A stretch of 64,000 bases of DNA from Aureimonas pseudogalii (lineage in GTDB: Bacteria > Pseudomonadota > Alphaproteobacteria > Rhizobiales > Rhizobiaceae). Under the pieces are notes generated by a model. The model saw only the letters and a list, made by a program, of their open reading frames with translations, made no database searches and was not told the DNA's origin. Of the stretch, positions 8,780 through 18,213 are shown piece after piece. Every line of letters begins with the position of its first letter. The first letter of the stretch is position 1. Both the position numbers and the translations under genes were made by a program. The stretch is from NCBI RefSeq assembly GCF_014196835.1, contig NZ_JACIEK010000001.1:1004283-1068282 (forward strand). Direction: 5' to 3'.

Positions 8780-9775
8780 TCAGCCCCCGGCCCGCTCGCG
8801 GCGCAGGCGCCAGCGATGCAGGGTCTCGCCCACGAGGCCGCGCCGGAACGTGAGGACGCAGACCATGAAGATGAGACCGGTCACCACCGTCACGGGGAAG
8901 GCCGAGGTCGCCAGCGTGTTCTGCAATGCCACCACGAGCGTCGCGCCCACCAGCGGGCCAAGCAGCGTGCCGATGCCGCCGAGCAGCGTCATCAGGATGA
9001 CCTCGCCCGACATCTGCCAGGAGACGTCGGTGAGCGTCGCGAACTGGAAGACGATCGCCTTGGCGCCGCCCGCGAGACCGGCGATGGCCGCCGACATCAC
9101 GAAGGCGGCGAGCTTGTAGCGGTTGACGGAATAGCCGAGCGAGATCGCCCGGTTCTCGTTCTCGCGGATCGACTTCATCACCATGCCGAAGGGCGAGTGG
9201 ACGATGCGGTAGACGGCGAAGAGGCCGAGGAGGAAGACGGCGAGCACGAAGAAGTAGATGGCGAGGGGATCGTTGAGGTCGATCAGGCCGAAGGCGAGCC
9301 CGCGCGGCACGCCCTGGATGCCGTCCTCGCCGCCGGTGAAGGGCGCCTGCAGGCAGAAGAAGAAGAACATCTGAGACAGCGCCAGCGTCACCATCGCGAA
9401 GTAGATGCCCTGCCGGCGGATGGCGAGGACGCCGATGCCCAGCCCGAGCACGGCGGCGGCCAGGACGCCGGCGAGGAGCCCGAGCTCGGGCGTGAAGCCC
9501 CAGACCTTGACGCTGTGCGCGGTGGCATAGGCCGCCCCGCCGAAAAAGGCGGCGTGGCCGAAGGAGAGCAGCCCGGTATAGCCGAGGAGGAGGTTGAAGG
9601 CCGCGGCAAACAGCGCGAAGCAGAGGATCTTCATGAGGAAGATCGGGTAGACGAGGAAGGGCGCGGCGACCAGCGCCAGCAGCGCGAGGGCGAGAAGCGC
9701 CAGCACGAGCGGCCGGGCGCGCGAGGGCGCGGCGGCGGAACGGATCGTGGCGGCGTCGGCGGTGATCTCGGTCAT
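8780..9775 (-). CDS. livM: Branched-chain amino acid-type ABC transporter permease (LivM family)
   Basis: A 331-residue inner-membrane permease. After a polar N-terminal stretch there are about nine to ten hydrophobic segments, with the family block NLLLGYTGLLSFGHAAFFGG and the later motif RENENRAISLGYSVNRYK, which contacts the ATPase. The start at 9775 (MTEITADA) was chosen because it follows the livH stop by 5 nt; the frame is open further upstream inside livH without meaning. The clustered order binding protein, ATPase, ATPase, permease, permease is that of liv transporters. Confidence 0.9.
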   Translation of the reverse strand: MTEITADAATIRSAAAPSRARPLVLALLALALLALVAAPFLVYPIFLMKILCFALFAAAFNLLLGYTGLLSFGHAAFFGGAAYATAHSVKVWGFTPELGLLAGVLAAAVLGLGIGVLAIRRQGIYFAMVTLALSQMFFFFCLQAPFTGGEDGIQGVPRGLAFGLIDLNDPLAIYFFVLAVFLLGLFAVYRIVHSPFGMVMKSIRENENRAISLGYSVNRYKLAAFVMSAAIAGLAGGAKAIVFQFATLTDVSWQMSGEVILMTLLGGIGTLLGPLVGATLVVALQNTLATSAFPVTVVTGLIFMVCVLTFRRGLVGETLHRWRLRRERAGG

Positions 9776-9780
9776 CGGGG

Positions 9781-10668
9781 TCACGCCGTCCTTCCGAAGA
9801 GGCCCGCCGGGCGCACGAGCAAGACGATCGCCATGATGACGAAGACGACGATCGAGGAGGCCTCGGGGTAGAACACCTTGGCGAGGCCCTCGAAGAGGCC
9901 GAGCATGTAGCCGGTGACGATGGCGCCGCCGATCGAGCCCATGCCGCCGATCACCACCACCGCGAAGACGACGATGATGATGTTGGAGCCCATCAGCGGC
10001 GACACCTGATAGACGGGCGCGGCCATGATGCCGGCGAGCCCGGCGAGCGCCGAGCCGAGCCCGTAGGTGAAGGTGAGAAGCACGGGCACGTTGATGCCGA
10101 AGGCGCGCACCATCACCGGGTTCTCGGTGGCGGCGCGAAGCGTCGCGCCGAGCCGCGTCTTCTCGATGAGCGCCCAGGTGCCGAGGCACACGAGGAGCGA
10201 GGCGACGACGATGAAGGCCCGGTAGTTCGGCAGGAACATGAAGCCGAGGTTCGTGCCGCCGGCGAGTTGCGGCGGCGGCGCGTAGGGCTGGCCCGAGGCG
10301 CCGTAGTAATAGCGGAACGTGCCCTCGATCACGAGCGCCAGGCCGAAGGTGAAGAGCAGGCCGTAGAGCGGATCGAGATCGTAGAGCCGGCGCAGCGCGA
10401 CGCGCTCTACCACGACGCCGACGAGCCCGACGGCGAGCGGTGCGAGGACCAGCGAGGGCCAGAAACCGATGCCGGCATGGTGGAGAAAGAGATAGCCGGC
10501 GAAGGCGCCGAGCATGTACTGCGCGCCATGCGCGAAGTTGATGATGCGCAGCAGGCCGAAGATGATGGCGAGGCCGAGCGACAGCATCGCGTAGAACGAG
10601 CCGTTGATGAGACCGACGAGCAGCTGCCCGAGCAGCGCCTGGATGGGAATGCCGAAGAGGGTGGTCAT
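9781..10668 (-). CDS. livH: Branched-chain amino acid-type ABC transporter permease (LivH family)
   Basis: A 295-residue membrane protein with about eight hydrophobic helices. The conserved N-terminal segment LVGLINGSFYAMLSLGLAII and the block RIINFAHGAQYMLGAF identify the LivH family. The cytoplasmic EAA-like loop lies at RAATENPVMVRAFGINV. It pairs with LivM to form the translocation pore. The gene is separated by 5 nt from livF upstream and from livM downstream. Confidence 0.92.
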   Translation of the reverse strand: MTTLFGIPIQALLGQLLVGLINGSFYAMLSLGLAIIFGLLRIINFAHGAQYMLGAFAGYLFLHHAGIGFWPSLVLAPLAVGLVGVVVERVALRRLYDLDPLYGLLFTFGLALVIEGTFRYYYGASGQPYAPPPQLAGGTNLGFMFLPNYRAFIVVASLLVCLGTWALIEKTRLGATLRAATENPVMVRAFGINVPVLLTFTYGLGSALAGLAGIMAAPVYQVSPLMGSNIIIVVFAVVVIGGMGSIGGAIVTGYMLGLFEGLAKVFYPEASSIVVFVIMAIVLLVRPAGLFGRTA

Positions 10669-10673
10669 GTCCG

Positions 10674-11370
<697 letters not shown>

Positions 11371-11378
<8 letters not shown>

Positions 11379-12177
11379 GGTCGGTTCCCATATAGGCGGT
11401 GCGCACGCGCGGGTCGGCCGAGACGGTGGCGTAGTCGCCCGCCGCCAGGATCTCGCCGCGCTGCAGAACGGTGACGCGCTCGCAGAGATCGGCGACGACC
11501 TTCAGATTGTGCTCCACCATCAGAACCGCATGGCGCTCGGCGGCGCGCCGGATGATCGCCGCGACCGTGCCGATGTCCTCGCCGCCCATGCCAGCCATCG
11601 GCTCGTCGAGGAGGAGGACCTTGGGCTCCAGCGCCAGCGTGGTGGCGAGTTCCAGGACGCGCTTGCGCCCGTAGGAGAGATCGGCGGCGAGCCGGTCGCG
11701 CGCGCCCTCCAGCCCCACCGTCTCCAGAAGCTCCATCGCGCGCTCGTTCAGCCGGTCGAGCGAGGAGACGGGCTTCCAGAACTGCACGGCGAGCCCGCCC
11801 GGCCGCTGCAGCGCGACGCGCACGTTTTCCAGCACGGTGAGATGGGGAAAGGTCGCCGAGATCTGGAAGGAGCGCACCAGCCCCATGCGCGCGACCTTGG
11901 CGGGTTCGGTCCTGGTGATGTCCTGCCCGAGCAGCTCGATGCGCCCGCTGGTCGGCTGCAGGAACTTGGTGAGGAGGTTGAACACCGTGGTCTTGCCGGC
12001 GCCGTTCGGCCCGATCAGCGCATGGACCTCGCCATGCCGTACGTCGAGATCGACGTCGTTGACCGCCGTGAAGCCGCCGAAGTCGCGGCGAAGGCCGCGA
12101 CAGGACAGCACCACCGGCTTGTCGGAGCCGAGCGATATCGGATTGGGCGAGTCGAAACTTCTGACAAGTTGGACCAT
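11371..12177 (-). CDS. livG: Liv-type ABC transporter ATP-binding protein (LivG family)
   Basis: The 268-residue ATPase contains Walker A GPNGAGKTTVFNLLTKF, the LivG-specific segment MGLVRSFQISATFPHLTVLENV, the signature region (LSYGRKRVLELA) and Walker B KVLLLDEPMAGM. I take the ATG at 12177 (MVQLVRSFD) as start. A start 25 codons upstream is possible, but those codons lie in AT-rich DNA belonging to the neighbouring insertion. The unusual gap to the binding-protein gene is described under the small membrane gene. Confidence 0.9.
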
Positions 12178-12188
12178 TGTTTTCGAAC

Positions 12189-12491
12189 TTAAATTGCAGA
12201 AAACAGATGATATGTCGTGAATGCACCCGGAATGACCAAAATCCACATCCATTCATTGTATGCGCGCAAACTTATCAAGTAAGCGGCCATTGCCGAAACG
12301 ACGCTGGGAGCGAAAACAAAAATAAGGGCAATCAGATCTTTGTTTGAAGCGTCGTAGTAAAATAACCCAACCAGAAGCAAGCAGAGCGGGATTATCAACA
12401 TGGCGACACATATAAATCGCAGGATTTGGCAAGATCGGCGACGATAGCCGCGCAACTCCGATACGGACTTATACAATCGGTGCTCAGACAT
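12189..12491 (-). CDS. AT-rich orphan small membrane protein
   Basis: A 100-residue protein (start MSEHRLYKSV) with three hydrophobic segments: residues about 22-45 (VAMLIIPLCLLLVGLFYY), 52-75 (LIALIFVFAPSVVSAMAAYL) and 82-100 (WMWILVIPGAFTTYHLF). The base composition is strikingly poorer in GC than every neighbour, and codon use differs. It lies on the same strand between the binding-protein gene and livG and so would be co-transcribed with the transporter. I recognise no family. The composition points to recent acquisition. A membrane accessory role is only a guess. Confidence 0.55.
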   Translation of the reverse strand: MSEHRLYKSVSELRGYRRRSCQILRFICVAMLIIPLCLLLVGLFYYDASNKDLIALIFVFAPSVVSAMAAYLISLRAYNEWMWILVIPGAFTTYHLFSAI

Positions 12492-12613
12492 GAGACCAAG
12501 CATAACCCGGCGCGACGCGCTTTCAAGTGCCGAAGGAAACAAGGGTATCAATGCCGGAATCGTCGTCTCCGGCATTGACGCGACCGCACCTTCGGCTCCG
12601 GCGCCATGCCCCT

Positions 12614-13828
12614 TTACTGCGCCGCGGCGGCGAGCGGGCAGCCGCTCTTGGCGGGGTCGAGATAGGCCTGCGCACCCGGCACCGTCGCCAGAACCTTGTA
12701 GTAGTCCCAGGGCTTGGTGCTCTCGGCCGGCGTCTTCACCTCCATGAGATACATGTCGTAGATCAGCCGCCCGTTGGCGCCGACCTTGCCGCCGCGCCCG
12801 AAGACGTCGTCCACCGGCATCTCGTGCAGCGCCTTGGCGACCGGCTCGGTGGCGTCGGTGCCCACCTTGTCGATCGCCTTGAGGTATTGCAGCACAGCCG
12901 AATAGGTGCCGGCCTGGATCATGTTGGGCATGCGCTGGGTGCGCTCGAAGAAGCGCTGCGAGAAGGCGCGGGACTGGTCGTCGCGGTCCCAGTAGAAGCC
13001 CTCCGTCAGCGACAGGCCCTGCGCCGCCTCAAGCCCGAGCCCGTGGACCTCGGCGAGCGTGAAGAGGAGCGCGGCCAGCCGCTGCCCGCTCGCCACGATG
13101 CCGAACTCGGCGGCCTGCTTCACCGCGTTCGCGGTGTCGAGCCCGGCATTGGCCATGCCGACGACCTTGGCGCCGGAGGCCTGCGCCTGCAGCAGGAACG
13201 AGGAATAGTCGGTGGTGGAGAGGGGATGGCGCACCGAGCCGAGCACCGTGCCGCCGTTGGCCTTCACGTAGTTCGAGGTCTGCTCCTCCAGCGAATAGCC
13301 GAAGGCGTAGTCGGCGGTGAGGAAGAACCAACTGTCGCCGCCCTGCTTCACCAGCGCCCCACCGGTGCCGACCGCCAGCGCGTGCGTGTCGTAGGCCCAG
13401 TGGAAGCCGTAGGGCGAGCACTGCTTGCCGGTGAGCTCCGTCGTCGCCGCGCCGGTGACGATGTCGATCTTGTTCTTCTCCTTCGACAGGCCCTGCACGG
13501 CGAGCGCAACGGAAGAGGTCGTCAGCTCCATGATCGCGTCCACCTGCTCGGTGTCGTACCATTGCCGGGCGATGTTGGAGGCGACGTCGGGCTTGTTCTG
13601 GTGGTCGGCGGTGACGACCTCGACCTTCGCGCCCTTCACGGTGCCGCCGAAATCCTCGACCGCCATCTTGGCGGCCTCGAAGGACCAGCGCCCGCCGAAA
13701 TCGGCGTAGACGCCCGACTGGTCGTTGAGGATGCCGATCTTCACGACGCCGTCGGAGATCTCCTGCGCGGACGCCGGCAGGGCGGTGCTGGCGAGAAGCG
13801 CGGCGGCGAGCGCGGCGAGCTTGGTCAT
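12614..13828 (-). CDS. Periplasmic substrate-binding protein of the liv-type ABC transporter
   Basis: A 404-residue type I periplasmic binding protein (Peripla_BP_6 family). The start at 13828 gives a clean signal peptide (MTKLAALAAALLASTALPAS, then AQ), while the open frame upstream does not. The mature part opens with the family pattern DGVVKIGILNDQSGVYADFG. Motifs such as DHQNKPDVASNIARQW and FFLTADYAFGYSLEEQ are typical of ligand-binding proteins for amino acids, short amides or aromatic acids. It is the first gene of the minus-strand operon and is divergent from a LysR regulator, which probably controls it. Confidence 0.9.
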   Translation of the reverse strand: MTKLAALAAALLASTALPASAQEISDGVVKIGILNDQSGVYADFGGRWSFEAAKMAVEDFGGTVKGAKVEVVTADHQNKPDVASNIARQWYDTEQVDAIMELTTSSVALAVQGLSKEKNKIDIVTGAATTELTGKQCSPYGFHWAYDTHALAVGTGGALVKQGGDSWFFLTADYAFGYSLEEQTSNYVKANGGTVLGSVRHPLSTTDYSSFLLQAQASGAKVVGMANAGLDTANAVKQAAEFGIVASGQRLAALLFTLAEVHGLGLEAAQGLSLTEGFYWDRDDQSRAFSQRFFERTQRMPNMIQAGTYSAVLQYLKAIDKVGTDATEPVAKALHEMPVDDVFGRGGKVGANGRLIYDMYLMEVKTPAESTKPWDYYKVLATVPGAQAYLDPAKSGCPLAAAAQ

Positions 13829-14084
13829 GGCGGCGGATCCTCCCGAGGATGGTTCGAAGCGTCGAACCGGGAGAATTCGGACTCGGTCGCTCCGTCGCGA
13901 CCGCACGCGGCTCTTGCGGTGCCGCGTCCGTCCTCGTCCTCCCGGCTGCTCCGGCCCGTCTTCTGCGGGTCTCGAAGCGGTCTGATACGATGAACGTACC
14001 ACCGGTCGATCCGCAACTGAATGTTCATTTGCGAAAAACCGCTGTACGAAAACGTTCGCGTGACGGCAGGCGAACGAGGCGGAC
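13829..14084. promoter_or_regulatory. Divergent promoter region between the liv-type operon and lysR
   Basis: This 256-nt region separates the binding-protein gene (minus) from the LysR gene (plus) and must hold both promoters. It is less GC-rich near 13985-14060. Inverted half-sites ATGAAC (13990-13995) and GTTCAT (14023-14028) lie 27 nt apart, a plausible binding region for the divergently encoded LysR protein. The site is a candidate only. Confidence 0.4.
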
Positions 14085-15029
14085 ATGACGGGATTTGCCT
14101 GGGACGATCTCCAGTTCTTCCTCGCGGTGGCGCGCACCGGGCAGCTCTCGGCCGCCGCACGCGAGCTACGCACCAACCACGTCACCGTGTCGCGCCGCAT
14201 CGACCGGCTGGAACGAGAACTTTCCGTGCGCCTTTTCGAGCGCTCGCCGCGCGGCTACATGCTGACGGCGCTCGGCGAGCGGCTGGTCGAGGACGCCGAG
14301 GCGATCGAGCGCGGCGCGGCGCGGCTGGCCGAGATCGCCACGCACGGGCCGGCCTCGCCGCGCGGCGTGGTGCGCCTCTCGACGCCCGAGGGCTTCGGCC
14401 ACTTCTTCCTCGCCGAACGCCTGCCGGCGCTCGCCGCGCGCCATCCGGGCCTTGCCGTCGAATTCGTGACGATCCAGCAGATCGTCTCGCTGTCGCGGCG
14501 CGAGGCCGACGTCGCGGTGTCGCTGCATTCGCCGCGCTCGGGGCCCTATCGCAACGAGCGCATCGCCGCCTACCGGCTCTTCGTCTACGCCGCGCCCGCC
14601 TATCTCGCGGCGGCCGCGCCCATCCGCGCGCCCGCCGACCTCGCGGGGCACCCCGTGATCGGTTACATCGACGACCTCATCTTCACGCCCGGCCTCGACT
14701 ATCTGCGCGAGATCCTGCCGGGCCAGCGCGCCGCCTACCAGTGCTCGAGCATCCATGCCCAGCTCTCGGCCGCGCTCGCCGGCCTCGGGCTCGCCATCCT
14801 GCCGCACTTCATCGCCATGCGGCATCCCGAGCTCGTGCCGGTGCTGGCGCGCGAGGTGCAGGTGGAGCGCGACTACTGGCTCATCGTTCCCGACCGCCTC
14901 GCGGGAACGCCGCGCATCCGCGTCGTCACCGACTTCGTGCGGGCGCAAGCGCTGGCCTTCGCGCCGCAGTTCCGGGGCGACGCGCTGCTCGGCGACCCGG
15001 CGCCTGCCGCGGGATCGCAAGCCGGCTGA
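14085..15029 (+). CDS. LysR-family transcriptional regulator
   Basis: The 314-residue protein has an N-terminal winged helix-turn-helix (residues about 5-64; FFLAVARTGQLSAAARELRT then VSRRIDRLERELSVRLFER) and a C-terminal LysR substrate-binding domain (about 90-300). The sequence around GVVRLSTPEGFGHFFLAERL and SRREADVAVSLHSP places it among regulators that sense small organic molecules. It is divergent from the liv-type operon, the usual arrangement for a LysR activator and its target. Confidence 0.92.
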   Translation: MTGFAWDDLQFFLAVARTGQLSAAARELRTNHVTVSRRIDRLERELSVRLFERSPRGYMLTALGERLVEDAEAIERGAARLAEIATHGPASPRGVVRLSTPEGFGHFFLAERLPALAARHPGLAVEFVTIQQIVSLSRREADVAVSLHSPRSGPYRNERIAAYRLFVYAAPAYLAAAAPIRAPADLAGHPVIGYIDDLIFTPGLDYLREILPGQRAAYQCSSIHAQLSAALAGLGLAILPHFIAMRHPELVPVLAREVQVERDYWLIVPDRLAGTPRIRVVTDFVRAQALAFAPQFRGDALLGDPAPAAGSQAG

Positions 15030-15155
15030 AAATCGGGCGACTCGCCTTCGGCGCGGTGTGGCCGATATGAGGCGTCTCGGAAGTCTCGGCCGAAGCCGGC
15101 GCGTCGCTTCCCTCGTTCGGGCGTCCGCCCTCCTTCCAGCGTCCGGATCCCCGCG

Positions 15156-16268
15156 ATGAAAAAGCCGATCTCCTTCTTCGTGCACCACCAGGGGCGCGGC
15201 CACGCCAACCGCACCATGGCCATCGCCTCGCATTTCTCGCGCGATCGGCCCGTCACCGTGCTCACCGCCGGCCCACATCTCTTCGACGGCTACGCGCGCG
15301 ACATCGAGATCGTGGAGCTGCCCAACATGATCGGCGCCGCCGTGCCGACGCCGCGGCTCTTCGCCGAGCCGACGCCGCGGGTGATGCATTGCGTGCCGCT
15401 CGGCCTCACCGAGATGCGCCGGACCATGCGCACCATCCTCGACCATCTCGACGATCGCGGAACCGGGCTCTTCGTGGTGGACGTCTCCGCCGAGATCGCG
15501 CTCCTCTCGCGCATCGCCAGCGTTCCCGCCGTGCAGATCCGCATGCATGGCGACCGCTCCGACATCGGCCATGTCGGCTCCTACGAGGCCTGCGTCGGGC
15601 TTCTCGCGCCCTTCGACGAGAGCCTGGAGCAGGACGACTTCCCCGCGGATCTGCGCGCCCGCACCTTCTATTCCGGCGGCCTCTGCACGACGCTGACGGC
15701 GATCCCCGACAAGGCGGAGGCGCGCCGCCGGCTGGGGCTCGATCCCGCGCGCGAGATCGTGGTGGTGCTCACCGGCGGGGGCGGCAGCGGCACCCCCTAC
15801 GCGCCGCTGACGGTGGCCGCGCGCGCCGCGCCCGACGCGCTCTTCCTCGTGCTCGGTCCCACCCACCGCGAGGGCCACGAGACCGACTTCGCCAATCTTC
15901 GCGAACTCGGCTGGGTCTCCACCGTCACCGAGCATCTGGCGGCTGCCGACATCGTCATCGCCTCGGCCGGCGACAACACCGTGCACGAGATCGCGCGCGT
16001 CGGCGGCCGGCTCGCGGTGATGCCGGAATGGCGCTATTTCGGCGAGCAGACGCGCAAGGCGCAGGCTCTGGTGCGGCTCGGCGCGGCCGTGCAGGCGCCG
16101 CATTGGCCGGGCGACCTCGCGGGCTGGCAGGCGCTCCTGGAGCGCGCCCGCCGCCTCGACCCCGAGGCTATCCGCCCGCTCTTCTCGCCCGACGCGGCGG
16201 CCCGCGCCGCCGGCTGGCTGGAGGGGCTCGCCGACGACCTGTGGACGCCCGCCCCCACCGCGCCCTGA
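15156..16268 (+). CDS. MurG-like glycosyltransferase (GT-B fold)
   Basis: A 370-residue protein beginning MKKPISFFVHHQGRGHANRT, the glycine-rich acceptor-side motif of GT-B enzymes that resemble MurG and UDP-glycosyltransferases. The nucleotide-sugar side shows IVVVLTGGGGSGTPYAPL (about residues 206-223) and AAADIVIASAGDNTVHEIA (about 264-282), the loops that hold the donor phosphate and sugar. Start and stop codons sit cleanly between regulators. No partner genes for cell-wall or lipid synthesis are adjacent, so the acceptor is unknown. Confidence 0.75.
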   Translation: MKKPISFFVHHQGRGHANRTMAIASHFSRDRPVTVLTAGPHLFDGYARDIEIVELPNMIGAAVPTPRLFAEPTPRVMHCVPLGLTEMRRTMRTILDHLDDRGTGLFVVDVSAEIALLSRIASVPAVQIRMHGDRSDIGHVGSYEACVGLLAPFDESLEQDDFPADLRARTFYSGGLCTTLTAIPDKAEARRRLGLDPAREIVVVLTGGGGSGTPYAPLTVAARAAPDALFLVLGPTHREGHETDFANLRELGWVSTVTEHLAAADIVIASAGDNTVHEIARVGGRLAVMPEWRYFGEQTRKAQALVRLGAAVQAPHWPGDLAGWQALLERARRLDPEAIRPLFSPDAAARAAGWLEGLADDLWTPAPTAP

Positions 16269-16385
16269 ACGTTGGGCGGCCTCCACCCTTCCGCGGTCGG
16301 CGGGAACTGGCATCCCGGCCGCGCGCGTCGTACATCGCTCGCACGGGCGACGCGCCCGCGACCGCCGACGCCCAAGGATCCCCCG

Positions 16386-17081
16386 ATGACCGACGAACCG
16401 CAGATGGAGCGCAAGCGCGGCTCGGGCGCCCGGATGGTCTACGATCTCCTGCGCGACGAGATCCTCGATCTCGCCCTGCCGCCGGGCAGCCCGATCGACG
16501 AGGTGCAGCTGGCCGAGCGCTTCCGCATCTCGCGCACGCCGATCCGCGAGGCCCTGGTGCGGCTCTCCGGCGAGGGGCTGGTGAGCACCCTGCCCAACCG
16601 CTCGACGATGGTCGCGCCCATCGACTTCCTCAACCTCCACACGTTCTTCGACGCGCTCGTGCTGATGTACCGCGTCACCACGCGCCTCGCCGCGATCCAC
16701 CACAAGCCCGGGGATCTCGCGGTGATCGAGGAGCGGCAGGCCGCCTTCGCCGAGGCCGTCGCCGCGCAGGACGCGCTCGCGATGATCGCCACGAACGCCG
16801 CCTTCCATTCCGCGATCGCCGAGGCCGGCCGCAACGCCTATTTCGGCGGCCTCTTCAACCGGCTGCTCGACGAGGGCCGACGCATCCTGCGCTTCTACTA
16901 CGAATCCTACGAGGACCGCCTGCCCCAGCGCTTCGTCGACGAGCACGTCGAGATCATCGCCGCGATCGCGCGGCGCGATCCGCAGGCGGCCGACGATCTC
17001 GCGCGCCACCATGCCGAACAGATCGTGGAGCAGGTGCAGAAGCTCTTCCTGCGCGGCGGGCAGCTCGACGTCGCACTCTGA
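16386..17081 (+). CDS. GntR-family regulator (FCD type), likely regulator of the hydroxyproline locus
   Basis: The 231-residue protein starts at MTDEPQMERK; the frame is open upstream but lacks coding character. An N-terminal winged helix (VYDLLRDEILDLALPPGSPI, then FRISRTPIREALVRLSGEGL) is followed by an all-helical FCD ligand domain (about residues 90-225) with metal-ligand-like residues in NAAFHSAIAEA and HHAEQIVEQV. FCD regulators usually sense small acids and repress catabolic genes. It is immediately upstream of the DHDPS-family gene, so regulation of the downstream cluster is likely. Confidence 0.88.
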   Translation: MTDEPQMERKRGSGARMVYDLLRDEILDLALPPGSPIDEVQLAERFRISRTPIREALVRLSGEGLVSTLPNRSTMVAPIDFLNLHTFFDALVLMYRVTTRLAAIHHKPGDLAVIEERQAAFAEAVAAQDALAMIATNAAFHSAIAEAGRNAYFGGLFNRLLDEGRRILRFYYESYEDRLPQRFVDEHVEIIAAIARRDPQAADDLARHHAEQIVEQVQKLFLRGGQLDVAL

Positions 17082-17194
17082 ACGTCGACTTTTCCTGTCG
17101 ACAAGAAGAATGCAATGCGCGATAGTCCGGCTCGTCCCGGACGGCGTCGGCGTCATGCCCCGCGTGCCGGCATCGTTTTCCACGAGGTTCCGCC

Positions 17195-18154
17195 ATGAAA
17201 GCCCAGATCTTCTCCGGCGTCATTCCCGCGCTGATGACCCCGTGCAAGGCCGACCGCACGCCCGATTTCGACGCGCTCGTCGCCAAGGGCCGGGAGCTGA
17301 TCGCGGCCGGCATGTCGGCGGTGGTCTATTGCGGCTCGATGGGCGACTGGCCGCTCCTCACCGACGCGCAGCGCATGGAGGGCGTGGCGCGCCTGACGGA
17401 GGCCGGCGTGCCGGTGATCGTCGGCACGGGCGCCGTCAACACCGCCACCGCGGCGGCCCATGCCGCGCATGCCGCGAAGGTCGGCGCCAAGGGCCTGATG
17501 GTGATCCCCCGCGTCCTTTCGCGCGGGCCTTCGCTGACGGCGCAGCGGGCGCATTTCAAGGCGGTGCTGTCGGCCGCCCCGGAACTGCCGGCAGTGATCT
17601 ACAACAGCCCCTATTACGGCTTCGCGACGCGCGCCGACCTCTTCTTCGCGCTGCGCGCCGAGCATGCCAACCTCGTCGGCTTCAAGGAGTTCGGTGGCCC
17701 CGCCGACCTTCGCTACGCCGCCGAGAACATCACCAGCCGCGACGACGGCGTGTCCCTGATGATCGGCGTCGACACCGCGGTGTTCCACGGCTTCGTCAAT
17801 TGCGGCGCGACCGGCGCCATCACCGGCATCGGCAACGTCCTGCCGAAGGAGGTCATCCACCTCTGCGACCTCGCGCAGGCCGCCGCGAAGGGCGACGCCA
17901 CGGCGCGCCGCCGCGCGCTCGAGCTGGAGTCGGCGCTGGGCGTTCTCTCCTCGTTCGACGAAGGGCCGGACCTCGTCCTCTACTTCAAGCACATGATGGT
18001 GCTGAAGGGTTACGGCGAGTACGCGCTGCACTTCAACGAGAGCGACGCGCTGAGCGAGAGCCAGCGCGGCTATGTCGAGGCGCAGCTGCGCCTGTTCGAC
18101 ACCTGGTATGCCGACTGGAGCCGCGAGGAGACGCGCCTCTCCGCCGCCGCCTGA
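17195..18154 (+). CDS. DHDPS-family lyase/deaminase, candidate 4-hydroxy-pyrroline-2-carboxylate deaminase
   Basis: The 319-residue TIM-barrel protein belongs to the dihydrodipicolinate synthase family. The Schiff-base lysine is in NLVGFKEFGG (about Lys164) and the catalytic tyrosine in VIYNSPYYG (about Tyr136). The phosphate-binding-type motif of true DHDPS is replaced by VVYCGSMGDWPLL, as in family members acting on other keto acids. In known trans-4-hydroxyproline pathways a DHDPS-family enzyme deaminates 4-hydroxy-pyrroline-2-carboxylate to 2-oxoglutarate semialdehyde. The surrounding epimerase and dehydrogenase genes make this the best reading here. The fold assignment is firm; the reaction is inferred. 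Confidence 0.85.
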   Translation: MKAQIFSGVIPALMTPCKADRTPDFDALVAKGRELIAAGMSAVVYCGSMGDWPLLTDAQRMEGVARLTEAGVPVIVGTGAVNTATAAAHAAHAAKVGAKGLMVIPRVLSRGPSLTAQRAHFKAVLSAAPELPAVIYNSPYYGFATRADLFFALRAEHANLVGFKEFGGPADLRYAAENITSRDDGVSLMIGVDTAVFHGFVNCGATGAITGIGNVLPKEVIHLCDLAQAAAKGDATARRRALELESALGVLSSFDEGPDLVLYFKHMMVLKGYGEYALHFNESDALSESQRGYVEAQLRLFDTWYADWSREETRLSAAA

Positions 18155-18161
18155 CCCCTCC

Positions 18162-18188
18162 CCGAGTGGCGGTTCGCCCGCCGCTCGG
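18162..18188. terminator. Bidirectional hairpin between convergent genes
   Basis: An 11-bp stem (18162-18172 with 18178-18188, including one G-T pair) and a 5-nt loop lies between the convergent DHDPS-family and Ldh-family genes. No strong T run follows on the plus strand, so it may act as a weak or factor-dependent terminator for both transcripts. Confidence 0.5.
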
Positions 18189-18213
18189 TTGTCGTCGAAA
18201 CGGACGCTCGCGC

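Noticed and set aside
14166-17183. Minus-strand open frame of about 1005 codons across lysR, the glycosyltransferase and gntR
   Set aside because: It spans three well-supported genes and has the composition of an antisense shadow frame.
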